From contig CM030935.1 of the NCBI GenBank assembly GCA_018136815.1, forward strand, positions 2,454,192-2,518,191: a stretch of DNA of 64,000 nt, read 5' to 3'. Below are positions 1-10,371 of the stretch, in pieces; position 1 is the first letter of the stretch; each line of letters opens with the position of its first letter. The notes below the pieces were generated by a model. The model did no database searches, was not told where the DNA came from, and saw only the letters and a program-made list of their open reading frames with translations. The stretch is from Isochrysis galbana (taxonomy: Eukaryota; Haptophyta; Isochrysidales; Isochrysidaceae). Position numbers and translations under genes: made by a program.

Positions 1-599
1 TATTCCCGCAAGCAACAACCAACGACTCTTTCACGGCCGCGTCAGCTGCCTGCTCGATCGAACGGCCCTCTGCCTATGAGCCAGTAGTCATCGCATGTTC
101 GACATTGATGGGCTGGCTGCTCGAGGCGCGGGGGCCGTCCAAGGTCTCGTGGATTTCTTCAACCGTGCCCGCGAGCTCCTCTTCCTCCTCTGCCTCCTTC
201 TCCTTGTCCCTCAGCCCTCCCAGGTCCTTGTCGCCCGAGTCATCGCCGCGCGGAGGGGGAGGGTCAAGTCGCTGCTCACCGCCAGCGGCTATCGCGCGCG
301 TCCTCTTCGAAGCTGCGCGCGCGAAGGACGAGAAGGTGTGCGGTGCATGGCGCGTCGCGCCTCTACTCAGGCATGGGCCATCCATGGCGGGCTTGAGGCA
401 CAGGGCACATGCGGGGGGGCATCACCTCCGCGCATTGCGGGGGGGGGGAGGGGGGGGCGCGTCGCGCAAGGGTTTTTTTTTGGGCGAGCCACTGGGAGCG
501 GCGAACTCTGACCCAAATATCCACGAAATATCCGCGGATATCTTCGCCCGCCAAAGCCGCCCAAATATCCAAGAGATATATCCGGATATATCCGCCAAC
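1..599. other. No gene recognised; G runs and ATATCC-rich patch
   Basis: Open frames occur on both strands, but none has a recognisable domain or a convincing start. Positions 417-470 hold several G runs. Positions 516-592 hold a loose series of AAATATCC / GGATAT words with near-palindromic pairs. This patch directly abuts the LINE fragment at 600 and may belong to a mobile element. Confidence 0.5.
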
Positions 600-810
600 C
601 CCTATTGTCTGAGTGTTTCAACAATGGCATTGTGTATAGTTTGGCTATGTGTTTCCATTCTTCGTTTGTGATGTTCAGTCGCCTCTCCCATGCTAGTCTC
701 GCCGCTTGCGGGACGTTACTCCGGGTCGCTTTAAGCGTGGCCTTGGTAATATCTGCGACTGTTATCGCGTCTAGCGCGATCTTTCCTTTTCGTATGGCAT
801 ATTCATCCGC
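600..810 (-). mobile_element. LINE family A ORF2 fragment (C-terminal linker)
   Basis: Read on the minus strand, this stretch encodes a peptide matching the copy at 6687-7745 over about 55 residues: a 'V-DIT' start, then 'ARLAWERRL', 'EEWKHIAKLYTMPLLKH' (the other copy reads 'GEWTHVAKLYTHPLLKH'). That segment precedes the Cys-His cluster of the LINE protein. Here the homology stops at about 600, before the cluster, so this is a broken internal fragment. The flanking sequence is unrelated. Confidence 0.7.
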
Positions 811-1400
811 AAGGGGGTGGGATGAGCAAGGTATCGTCAACGAGTTCCGCATGCAATGGGAACTGCGCCAGTCGTTCCCGCTGCACTTTATCGTCTTCAA
901 GCAATGCGCGTCGCATCTCTCTCATGAAGCCGATGTAGAACAGATCTTCTTTCTCTCTCGCCGGTCGACTCGCAGATCCGAACATGCTTCCGGAAAACCT
1001 CACCCGATTGCCACCCGCGTGCACGCTTCAATGGCAAGGCGTACAAGCCGCCATGCGATGCGATTTTAGTCCGCTACATGAAGCTCTTCACGAAAGCTGG
1101 GCAGCACGCTGAGGATCTGAATGCTGACGGCGAAAAAGAAGAGGAGACGGACAATGTTCAGTAGTTTGTTCAGTAGCCATCAGACGTCCGACATGTGTAT
1201 GTGTGTGCATAGACGCATTTACATACGTATATAATAGCTATATATAGCGAGAAGCGACTCGAGTAATCTCCATTACTTGATTATTTTTGGGCGCGAATTT
1301 GGACGAGTAATCGTCATTGACTACTTCAGAATTGCAAGTAATCAAGTGTTGATTACTACCTTAAGCCCCTAGTAATCAGGGCAAGTAGTGGACTACTCAT
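811..1400. other. No gene recognised
   Basis: No supported coding region. An AT-rich patch with TATATA words lies near 1225-1250, and the motif AGTAATC recurs in both orientations between 1262 and 1400, which could be part of an old repeat. Confidence 0.4.
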
Positions 1401-1404
1401 TGTA

Positions 1405-1500
1405 TTCTAGGTGAGGCTTGCTCAGGAGCCGTACCCGGCTCCTGTAGTCAGTCCATCTCCACAAAGGAGTGGGGGGGGGGGGTCTCCTGCCCCGCCATGG
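1405..1500 (+). repeat. Fragment related to repeat family F
   Basis: The phrase 'CAGTCCATCTCCACAA' after a CCGGCTCCTG block resembles the end of the F repeats at 62580-62600 and 30530-30570 (reverse). A G run follows at 1470-1482. Short and diverged, so only tentative. Confidence 0.35.
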
Positions 1501-2246
1501 GTGAACAGAGTATGAACTTCGTTGTGACGTACCGAATGAAGGCAAGCCGCCGTTTTTCATGTTCCATGCGACATACAAATGCAAAGCCAACCCTCTCCTA
1601 CATGTGAAAATGAAAATGCACTACAAAGAGGAAAGAGGCGCACAAGCGCACAATATCAATAGAGATCAAAGGTGTCCGAAGTTCTCTTATCGGAGTCTCC
1701 CTCCATGCACTTATTAGCGCTCATGATTCTCGTCGAAACCAACCTCGTGCCCCGAGCAATATTTGCACCTTTGGTTGTCCCATCCGAGTCGACACCAAAG
1801 CTGGATGCTATGTGCAGAACTGGGCTCGCGAAACCAACCTCGTCTTGGGTGGGCAATCCTGTCTAGCCTCACCTATGTGGCAAGTCATCGATCGACACCA
1901 CGCGGCACTCCGTGCTCAACTACACTATGCGGGTACTAATACCCGCGCCACCGACGCGGTAGAATATGCTCTCGGCGCCTCTTCCGCCGCCTTACTACAG
2001 GTGCCTACTCAAGTGGAGGAGACAAAATTGCCATGTCGGTTTGGAGCGCGAAGTCTCAACATTCAGGACGGCCACAGAGCCCGCCGCAGGGCAGGGCGAG
2101 GCGTTCAGGCGAACACATGAGCCATCGTCACGCTACCACCACGGCACCGCTTTTGGACGGTTCGCCTCTCCGCTAAAGCAGAAACCGGGGGTGGACCGCA
2201 AGGCGAGTGAGCGTCCGTACCGAGTTTGCCGTACTGCGACGTGCCC
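1501..2246. other. Intergenic region 3' of the E2 gene
   Basis: No gene seen. A 15-base word, CGAAACCAACCTCGT, occurs twice (about 1734 and 1830), suggesting a small local duplication. The 3' UTR of the E2 gene should lie just below 2247. Confidence 0.4.
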
Positions 2247-5005
2247 TTAGAGCAGCAGCGACTGCGTCTCGTTCTCGATGATGTTGGCCAAGTCCTTGAG
2301 GAACTTGGCGGCATCAGCGCCATAGATGTTGCGGTGATCACATGTCATGGTGACGGTCATCACCTTGGCCATGCCCATCATTCCGTTCTTCTGCGCTAGG
2401 TGAGCCATCAGGATAGTGGGGCTGGTGTCAAACGACTATATGAGGGCAAATCATGATTCCATACGCGAGCTGTAGCTGAGGGAACAGGAAAGATCAGCAT
2501 CCGCGCCAATGACATACAGCTGAAGCACCTGGCTAGAAAAGGGGGCCAGCTCGAGCACACCTGGAGCACTGCCGTCGGCTGGGAAGCGGCGACCGCGAGG
2601 ATAGCTCCGGTATTCGGCGGGAGGATCGAGACGAAGGTCGAGACGCCGAACATACCCAGGTTGGAGATGGTGAATGTCCCTGAGAGACGGCATCCGATGA
2701 ATTGTAAGAATGAATGGAGCAAGGGTATGGAAAGGGTTAGGCGAGACGCTCTGTCCTGAACGGTTGCTCGCGATGAGGTGCGGCGAGGCCTCGAGCAAGC
2801 AGCACGACGTACCGGAAGAATACTCGTCGGGCTTGAGCTTACCCTCCATTGCGCGCGAGACGAGGTCCTGCACAGCAGAGGAGACGAACGGAGAGCGGAC
2901 TTGTGAGAGAGTGTTGTTCAATGCTGCCATGAAGCCATATGAAGGGGCGGTGTGTGAGAGAGAGGGGCACAACATCTGACCTTCCAGGAGCGTCCAAGAG
3001 AGTAGATGTCCGTGGCGTCAGCGTTCTTAAGGACAGGGGTGATGAGACCACCGTCCGGCATAGCAACCGCCATCGCCACATTAATATCGGCGTTGTAGTT
3101 GATCCCGTCCTCCACGTAGTTAGAGTTAATGATCGGGTGCTTGGCAAGGGCGAGGCCAACGGCCTTGGCAAGCAAAGCGGAGACAGTGACACCCTATGCA
3201 TCATCGGAGGGAGACGGGATAGATGAGGGGATGAGGAGATGAATGTATAGAGTGCGCAGGCGATAGAATCAATGATGATAGGGCGACAATCAGACACGTG
3301 GGCTCCTGAAGAGTATTGCATCCGCGCCGCTGCCCTAACTGCATGCGAATGGCTCACCTTGGGCTTTAGCTGGGCGTAGAGAGCATCGAACTCGTCGGTG
3401 ATGATCTGGCGAGAAACAGTGTACGTGGGCACGTTGTCCGCCCAAGCCATGTTCCTGACAACCGCCTTTTGCATGCCTGTCATTGGCACGACGCCAGCGG
3501 GGGCAGGGCCAGAGGGCGCCGCCGGCTTAGGGATGGTGACGGGCGCAGCCCCCGCAGGTGCCGCCGCCTTGGCAAGAGCCGCCTTCTCAACATCCGCCGC
3601 AACAATGCGACCATCGGGTCCAGTGCCGATAACGGTGGCAAGATCGACGCCCTTGCCCTCCGCGAGGGAGCGCGCGAAGGGCGAGGCAACGATGCGGCCG
3701 CTCGCTGGGGGCGCGGCGACGGGAGCGGCGGCAGGAGCGGCGGCAACCGGCGCGGGCGCAGCAATAGGAGCAGGTGCCGCCTTCGGCGCCTCTCCTGCAG
3801 CAATCAAGACGTCGTCCTCGGTAACACGGCCAAAGTTGCCGGTACCTGGGATGTCCTGCCATTTCAGGCCCTTCGACTTGGCGAGCTTCTTAGCCGCGGG
3901 TGTGGCCATTTTATTTGGAGAGATGTAACCTCCACCAGCCGGCTTCGGTGTAGCGGCGAGAGGGGCTGGAGTTGGGGCAGCGGCAGCAGGAGCAGCAGCA
4001 GGCGCAGCCGTCGTGCCTGCAGAGGCAGCCACGGCTGCGATCTCAGCCTCGGTGGGCGCGAGCAGAGCGACAGGGGAGCCGACCTGAGCCACCTGCAGAC
4101 AATGAGCGCGAGATGGAGAGGAGGGGAAAGCGTCAGGGACATGACCAAATGCACCCGACACTTATGCCACGAGTCTCGCTCCTCATTCATTGCTCATCAG
4201 TGGCTCTGGGGAGCGAGGGGGGCTGCCCAGTTCCTCCTTCAACCGTATGCGAAAAATTAGTCATGTGTGCGGCACACAACGTATGTGTGCATCACATCGG
4301 GGTTATTACTCCTGCTGGACAGTATCGCACCTCGCCCTCGGCGACAAGGATCTTGGCGACGTAGCCCTCCTCGAAGCTCTCGACGTCCATGTCAGCCTTG
4401 TCGGACTCGACAACGAGCAGCATATCACCCGCGTCAACCTTGTCGCCGACGCCGACCAACCAGCTCGAAATCTTGCCTTCCTTCATGGTGGAGGAGAGCG
4501 CAGGCATCATGACTGGGATAGCCACATCTGAGACCGCCGCAGTAGCGGCAGCTGCGGGCTCCGGCGCAGCGGCGGGGGCCGCAGCTGCGGGCGGGGCGCC
4601 ACCGGCCGCGACGGCGGCAATATCCTCTTCCTTTTCCACAATTATAGCGACCGGCGCGCCAACCGCCGCCGTCCCGCCCTCCGGGACGAGGATCTTGGCG
4701 ATGTAGCCCTCCTCGTACGTCTCAACATCCATGTCGGCCTTGTCAGACTCGACGACGAGCACCATGTCACCCGCGTCGACCTTATCACCGACGCCCATGA
4801 GCCAGCTTGAGATCTTGCCCTCCTTCATCGTCGAAGAGAGCGCAGGCATCGTGATCATCGACTGCTTCACCTCCATGAGCGCTTGCGGCATGCGGAGCGG
4901 CGAGAGCGCTGGCCGAATTGCGGTGCCACGCATCGTGTGTGTGGCGTGCAGTCCGTGCGCGAGTGGGACGAGCGCGAGTGTGGCGAAGGTCGCATACCGT
5001 CCCAT
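2247..5005 (-). CDS. DLAT: Pyruvate dehydrogenase complex E2 (dihydrolipoamide acetyltransferase), plastid type
   Basis: Transfers acetyl groups from E1 to CoA in the pyruvate dehydrogenase complex, making acetyl-CoA. Exons by GT-AG splicing and frame: 5005-4331, 4092-3358, 3193-2981, 2867-2813, 2679-2561, 2390-2247; 1941 bases, 646 residues. Order: hydrophobic signal-like start, lipoyl domain 1 (lysine in 'ESDKADMD'), Ala/Pro linker, lipoyl domain 2 with the same motif, a second linker, a subunit-binding domain ('ATPAAKKLAKSKG'), a second one ('ASPFARSLAEGKG'), then the catalytic domain ending 'TCDHRNIYGADAAKFL'. The DHR-x-IYGAD form is typical of plastid enzymes (mitochondrial ones read DHR-x-x-DGA). 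The last splice, VLQ to KNGMMG, was chosen over a longer alternative because it fits family spacing. C-rich tracts lie upstream on the coding strand. Plastid location is inferred. Confidence 0.93.
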
Positions 5006-5099
5006 GGTGGCACGCAGAGCTCAGCAGTAGTGAGCGGCGAGGCGAGTCGAAAGAGAAGGGTTGGGGAGTAAGAGGTCGGCGGCAGCTGCTGCTGGCCTC

Positions 5100-5275
5100 T
5101 CGCACTCGTGGGGGGGCGGGGGGGGGGAGGTCGGGGCCGGGGCGGAGATCGAGCGAAGCTCGCCCCCCACCCGATCCGATGCGGAGGGGGGGGGGGGGGG
5201 GGGGCGCGCGGGGGGGGGGGGGGAGCGGGGGAGCGGGGGGGAGGGGGGGGAGCACACTCTCTCTCTCTCTCTCTC
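5100..5275 (-). promoter_or_regulatory. Homopolymer C tracts 5' of the E2 gene, then a CT repeat
   Basis: On the coding strand of the E2 gene this is a set of C runs (as G on the plus strand 5186-5204, 5210-5223 and shorter ones), beginning about 100 bases upstream of the ATG. A short CT dinucleotide run lies at about 5256-5274. It may be promoter or 5' UTR; the plus-strand G runs could form quadruplexes. Confidence 0.4.
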
Positions 5276-5696
5276 GCGCGCGCTGGCTATTCTTTTCAAG
5301 GGAGAGGAGGAGGAGGGGGGAGATGCATCGCTCTGGACCACGCCGTCGTCCCCAGACGAGGCGTCAGAAGGGGCGAACACATTCACAGACTCGAACGAAT
5401 GTCTCCACTGATTTTGGAATCGTTTTCTTGTAGACCTCTACTCAGAAGCAGTCTGCCGCAGTCTGCAGTCCATGAGGTAGGCGCACGGATTGCCCCCTCC
5501 GATATTTTTGCCGAGCGGCGGGTGGCGCGAGCGGGGCCGTGAGGCACCTGCTCCCCTTGGAGAGCCTCCGCAGCTCCATGTATGGCGGGGGGTACGACCC
5601 TGGCGGGCTCGCCGACCGCGACCGAGGAACTCCTCTCTCCTCTCTTCACTGGACAGACCGGGACTTATCTGCTTATGATTTGTCGCCATGGAGGGG

Positions 5697-6235
5697 TAGG
5701 GCGGTCAAACAGGGCTTTTAACTTCTAAGGGTGAAAATTCACTAAGTCAAGATTGAGGTTTTATCGCGAGATCTTAGGATATGCTACTGGAAATGGGTAT
5801 ATTAGGCAGAATCTAATGTCTAATGAGAAATGTGCACATTTTCGACGCCATTCAACACACAGACCCAAAAACGTTTTCGCGCTCGTGCGCGAAATCGACG
5901 TCGACCACAAAAGTGCACCACAGGTCGCGCTGTGCGACGCGCGCCTGCGTTCCCCGGGCACGGTTACCCCCGGGCAGGCAGTACAAAACCCTGCGCGGGC
6001 GCACGGCGTCGCCTGCGCCCTCCACCTCGCCCCTGCTGGCATCTACTGCCAGCCCCTCGCGCGCATGCAGTGCGCGGCAGGCCGCGAGGCGTCAAAATGA
6101 CGGTGCTGCGCATGATGGGCTGCCCCATCACGCGCGGCACCGCCTCAGCATGGTGGGAGGGGGTGTCTTCTGGCCTCCTGGCCGCGCAGACCCTCGCCAG
6201 AGCCAGAGCGGCCACAGGCCGCTTGCGAGGCCACT
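5697..6235 (+). mobile_element. Repeat element G, copy 1
   Basis: Begins with TAGGGCGGTCAAACAGGG and CTTTTAACTTCTAAGG. It matches, in opposite orientation, the stretch at about 21060-21570: shared blocks include 'CACTAAGTCAAGATTGAGG', 'GGGTATATTAGGCAGAATC', 'ATTTTCGACGCCATTCAA' and a long GC-rich body with GCGCAG and CCCGGGCA words. No transposase or RT frame is seen, so it looks non-autonomous. The right end is not defined. Confidence 0.6.
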
Positions 6236-6309
6236 GGCGAGGCCAGCGACCATCGCTGCGGCCGCCATCGCGCGCCGCCGCAGGAGAAAAAGATCAAATT
6301 GATTATAGT

Positions 6310-6686
6310 TTTGCTAAATTATAATCTTAGTAATTCTTATTTTAGTCTTCATTTCACCAGTCCAAGACACATATGAGCACAATACATGACCATCAGCATG
6401 CCCAAATGCCAATGTTTCGGTAGCCAACCAGTCTTACCATATGAGACTGTCGAATCATCGAAAGAAAAGGAGGGGTTGTCTCTCGAAATCGAACGTGAGA
6501 CGCTCGAAGACACGAGGCTGTCCGTCAATTCAGCACGTGAATGCGAAAACAAAACTACTTTTTGTGCTCCATGTTGGGATGTTGTGCTGTAAAAACGGGC
6601 AAACTATTGACTGGCCCGTGCTTGGCGGGCACGACTTGTGTGTCTCCGAACGTGAATGAATGGCCTTGGAGGTCATCCGTGTGTAA
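6310..6686. other. No gene recognised
   Basis: Only short frames without recognisable domains. The family A LINE copy begins at 6687 with its tail. Confidence 0.4.
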
Positions 6687-7745
6687 AAAAAAACTTCTTA
6701 ATATTCTCGCCGCGCGCGCGACCTCGCACCCTTACTGTGCAGCCACGTCCGCTCCTCTCCCCCCCCTCCACCTGCCTTGCGGCCCGTCCCTCGTGCGCTA
6801 CCTAGGGGCTGGGTGTGTGGGGTTTCCTGCAGCAGACGGCGTGTTCCGATCCCCGATAGGTTGTCCTCCTCTTCCTCCTGCGCCATCGGGCTATCGGTTA
6901 TTATTATATTGTATCGTGTGTCAGTGAGGTAGACGGTTGGTTCACGGTGTGGCCGAGGACGAGGGTCTGGTAGGCAGGAGGGCCGCGGGTTGGGTTTGTG
7001 CGCTGTTATGCGAGTCTCTCCGCTATGCGGAGCGCTTGCGCTACCGCGGATAGGTTTGTGCCCAGCGATAGTGTGTCTTTGTCGTTGATTGTGAAAACGG
7101 GGGCGCATAGTTCACGCGGGGACTTGAGTTTAGGATTCCTCCCTTGGGAGGCCTTGTTTGTGCGTGCGGTCGAGGGCCTGTCTGGGGGCACGAGGCCTCT
7201 GGCGAGGATCGTGAATCTGCTGAGAGTCTTTTCGATTACCGGTACTTGGTGAAAGGTGTAGTTGTCAAATTCTACTCTGTAGAAGTCGCCTATTATGTAC
7301 CTCCATGCTATGAGGTAAAGAGCTTTGAGGCTATCGGGCGTCGTTGTGTTCGGGTATGCGAATAGCCTGTCTTTGATTTTCTGGACTGTTGATCTTTTTT
7401 TCTCGGGCGTGTAGCCCGTCACAGCTTCGATGGTTTGGAAGATTTGCTGCGTGGATGGGCATCTGGCGAGGTGAGTCGAGTTTTCGCGGTGTTTCCCGCA
7501 CAGTCTGCATCTCGTGGTGGTCGCCGTGTCGAACCGGTTACGCGTGCCTAACCTCCTATGGGTGATGTGTTTAAAGTGAGGATGTTTGTCCGTGTGTTTG
7601 AGCAGCGGGTGAGTGTAGAGTTTTGCCACGTGTGTCCATTCGCCTCGGGTCATCCCGAGTTTACGAGCCCACGTCTCGCGGGCCGGCTGAGGCTTGGCGT
7701 TGGGGTCGCTGATGTGGTGTTCTCGCGTTATGTCAGACACGGTGA
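6687..7745 (-). mobile_element. LINE family A, 5'-truncated copy with 3' end
   Basis: Read right to left. 7740-7006 encodes 244 residues of ORF2 C-terminus ending 'AQALRIAERLA'. It holds a Cys-His cluster, C-x2-C-x8-H-x3-C ('CRLCGKHRENSTHLARC'), of the sort found after the RT in many LINEs, then 'ALYLIAWRYIIGDFY'. A 3' UTR of about 320 bases follows, ending in an alternating GC block, AATATTAAG and a run read as T on the sense strand. The frame is intact, so the copy is fairly young. EN and RT domains are absent (5' truncation). A matching 3' end is at 56440-56583. Confidence 0.88.
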
Positions 7746-7750
7746 TTTGG

Positions 7751-7862
7751 TATGTTTATGTGAATAAGAAATAAGAAGAGGCAGAGGGGAGGGGGGCGTT
7801 CCGCAAGTAGGTGCTCTTCTATCGATCCACCGATGTTTATGTGAATAAGAAGAGGCAGAGGG
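7751..7862. repeat. Direct repeat pair (ATGTTTATGTGAATAAGAA)
   Basis: ATGTTTATGTGAATAAGAA followed by GAGGCAGAGGGG occurs at 7751-7788 (with a 7-base internal duplication) and again at about 7831-7862. The pair abuts the 5' end of the LINE copy on its right. It could be a local duplication or remnant target-site duplications. Confidence 0.5.
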
Positions 7863-7879
7863 GTTCAAGTTAAAGTTGC

Positions 7880-8070
7880 ACACTCGGCCTATCTATCTAT
7901 AGATCTAGGAGGGGTGGTAGGTTGCTCCTCTAACGGGCCTATCTATGGGTAAGTTGCTAGGTAAGTTGCTCGAGTTGCTCAATGTTGCCTGTGGCCCTTA
8001 AAGTTGCTCAAAAGTTGCTCGCCCTCTCAAACACCCCAAAGTTGCTCAAAAAGTTGCCGGCAACTCTTGT
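7880..8070. repeat. Degenerate AAGTTGCTC repeats
   Basis: The word AAGTTGCTC or a near form recurs about eight times with irregular spacing. Related AAGTTTCGC words cluster at 11165-11260 and 12190-12310. No open frame is conserved, so this looks like a degenerate short satellite. Confidence 0.55.
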
Positions 8071-8294
8071 CAGGCCCTAGAGAGGCGAGGGCGAGCGAGA
8101 GGAGGGCTGTGTTGGCAGGGGCTGCGGCGAGGGAGGGAAAGATTGTAGGGTATGAGTGTTAGACGAGAGCGAGACGACGAGAGCGAGAGCGACGGATGAC
8201 GACTGACGACAGGCCGACGGACACAGACACCCATGAAATACTCCGACTCTCGCCCCACGACCATATTGGTGTCCTCATCTTCTGAATCCTGTCC

Positions 8295-8850
8295 CTATGT
8301 TGCAGGGCCGTGTGGGTGCGTGGTTAGTCTCGCGGGGCCGGGAGGTTGGGAGAAAGGGTAGCGCGTTGTTCCGAGGGCTGGGCCCTGCCTCCGGCCTCCT
8401 GTTGACCAGTCTACCTTGTTCTTCCAAGGCAGCATGCTGTTTATGCTGTCAGAGAGTGTTGTCATGTTGTTGTGCCCATGAGGGCCACCCGGTCTCGGGT
8501 CGCGCTGCCGTGGCAGCGCGACCGTCGCCGGGGTGGGAGGGGCCTCTGCCATAAGGCATGCCCTTGGAGAGGTTGTCGGTGTGTTCGTGGTGGTGGTGTG
8601 GTGGGCTCTGCAGACAGCCACCCCCCATGGGGGGGGCCAGCATGGCCGCCTTGCTGGGTGTGGCCGAGGCCACGGGCCGTGGGGTGCGACCGGAGTCGCA
8701 CACACCTGCTCGGCCTCAGATGGCGGACGCGGCCGCTTCGACTGCGACAGGTCCATGGGGGCAGGAGGACCGCCCTCGGCGGGGGGCCCGAAGGAGAGGA
8801 GAGGCTCGGCGGCGCGCTCCATCGCGTCTAACTATAAAGTTAGTTGCCCA
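8295..8850 (-). mobile_element. LINE-type 5' end with 'MERA' open frame, inverted
   Basis: On the minus strand, a hairpin (CTAACT, loop TTAT, AGTTAG; 8843-8828) is followed 5 bases later by ATG at 8822 and an open frame of 175 codons starting 'MERAAEPLLSFG', proline-rich, with a basic 'SKRPRPP' stretch. Three other loci begin ATGGAGCG after such a hairpin (12641, 32344, 53606). It looks like a retrotransposon ORF1 start. It lies head to head with the LINE B fragment that starts at about 8860, which would fit an inverted 5' part of the same insertion. Confidence 0.5.
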
Positions 8851-8859
8851 ACGCCGAAA

Positions 8860-10371
8860 GAAGCAGAGAAGATATCATCATAGACAACCTTTTCATATAC
8901 CCCAAGGGTGACGCCCCAAAAGCGATAGGCACTCTATACATGTTGGCACAACTAAGTTTATACTTGGTTGACCCATGGGGGGGCACGAGCCCCCCCCTCT
9001 CTCCACTCCTCCCCTGCCATGGGGGAGGAACCACCCATCCTCCTGGCATGCCTGATGGCTTGCCAGGAGGCCACTGCCCTACTGACCCACTCTCTTCCCC
9101 ACAGGATCGCCCCATTCGCCCATCCTGGCCCCTCGTGACCAGCCCATTGCTCCAACCCCCCCTCCCCCCCTGGTCGACAGGCAGACAGGTGCAGACTGGG
9201 GGCCCCAGAGGCTCGGGAGCGCCAGCGAGGGAGAGGCAGGGGAGGCCAGGGCCCAGCCCCAGCCTCCTCTGCCCCCTGAGCTGGCCTCCAGGAGCCTCCA
9301 GAGCCGCCAGAGGGCAGCTGGAGGCCTGCCGCAGGCGCGCCATCGCGCGTGCCGCAGGAGAGGGGAGAGAGAGCGCGGAAAAGGGGGTGGGCGCGAGCGA
9401 GAGCTCCGCCCACCGGAAAATCGGTAAGTCTCGCGCCTGTTTACAGGATAAGACGAGACAGAGTGGGCCGCCCACTCGGAGACACAGGAGGAAGGGGGGA
9501 GAGATCACCGGGGGGTGGCGCGGGCCACCGGACCATATCTAAGCCCTCCACCCCAATCCCCCTAGTAGTGTACGGGGGGAGCCGCCTGATGGCGGGGGGA
9601 GAAGGGCCGGGGAATGGGGGTGTAGAGAGTATGCTACGTGCTACTTGTAGTGGGTAGTGGTTCCATTCGCCGCGAGTGCGGTAAGAATATTAAAAGGTTT
9701 TTTTTTCTATACATGTTGGCATGGAGGTATATCATGACGGACTTCTATAGGATTCACTATGAGAATATAGACTACTCAGAAGAATCAATACTCATAAGAA
9801 TAATAGAGAGGTACACTACCCTGTGTAAAGCACTATTATTCGCATATGAAACCGACTCAGCGCGAACGGCCCAAGCGGGCATGGGAAGACAACCTAAGAA
9901 AAGGATAGATATGAGCGACTTTAGGCCCGTATTTCACATAAGCGGCAAAGGTGGACTCAAACCCAGCGAGGAGCTAGCCGAGCTAGCCACAAAGCTGAGG
10001 ATCGCACACGCTGTCCAAGTGACCGAGGTGAGCGGCGTAGAAGACGAATAAAGCACCGATACAGTCAGCAGTCAGCAAGGTAGGACACCACTAGGGGCAA
10101 TGCGACCTAGACGAGACCCAACCACCTAAACACAGCCGAGAGGACGCTACACATGAGAGAGAAAGACCAAAAGGCCTGCCCGGACCCCACACTCCAAACC
10201 AGACCTCAGGTAGTGCACCGAGGTCGGACCCCGGAAACCGAAGAAAAAGGGCAAGAAGGGGGGCAGGGGAGGAGGTGGAGGGAGGGGAGATAAGGGCGAT
10301 GGAAATAGAGCGGGGGAATCCTGTAGACGGTAGGTGTATAGCCCTGAATCTTCAGCTTCAGGTGTTTTTTT
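8860..10371 (+). mobile_element. LINE family B, 3' part, split by an S insertion
   Basis: Coding starts 'EDIIIDNLFIYPKGDAPKAI', reaches 'YMLA' at about 8948, is interrupted by the S element, and resumes at 9707 'LAWRYIMTDFYRI', ending with a stop near 10051. The segment is the ORF2 C-terminus; a related copy is on the minus strand at 52925-53170. The 3' UTR contains 'CCGGAAACCGAAGAAAAAGG' and a purine-rich block, then a terminal hairpin (CCTGAA, loop, TTCAGG) at about 10343-10362 and a run of T. The EN and RT domains are missing. Confidence 0.8.
8949..9706 (+). mobile_element. S element copy 1 (non-autonomous), inserted in LINE B
   Basis: 758 bp flanked by an exact 15-base duplication, CTATACATGTTGGCA (8934-8948 and 9707-9721). 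Starts CAACTAAGTTTATACTTGG (hairpin), then GACCC-ATGG and a second hairpin of seven G, CACGAG, seven C. GC-rich body. Ends with hairpin CCGC-GAGT-GCGG, TAAGAATATTAAAAGG and a T run. No RT or transposase. The insertion splits the LINE B coding sequence, so S is younger than that copy. Confidence 0.9.

Noticed and set aside
3469-4260. A 263-codon frame antisense to the E2 gene
   Set aside because: It is a shadow of the Ala/Pro-rich linker coding sequence on the other strand, including an intron.
8820-8852. Confident call of a self-cleaving ribozyme at element 5' ends
   Set aside because: I see one conserved hairpin but could not trace the nested pseudoknot of HDV-like ribozymes or a hammerhead core; left as a test in the findings.
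8949-9706. S elements as protein-coding genes starting at the ATG after the hairpin
   Set aside because: The G and C run lengths differ between copies, so the frame after the ATG is not kept; conserved RNA/DNA structure is better supported than a protein.
9638-10051. A separate protein-coding gene of 137 codons
   Set aside because: Its first 20 codons are the S element tail; the remainder is the LINE B C-terminus after the insertion.
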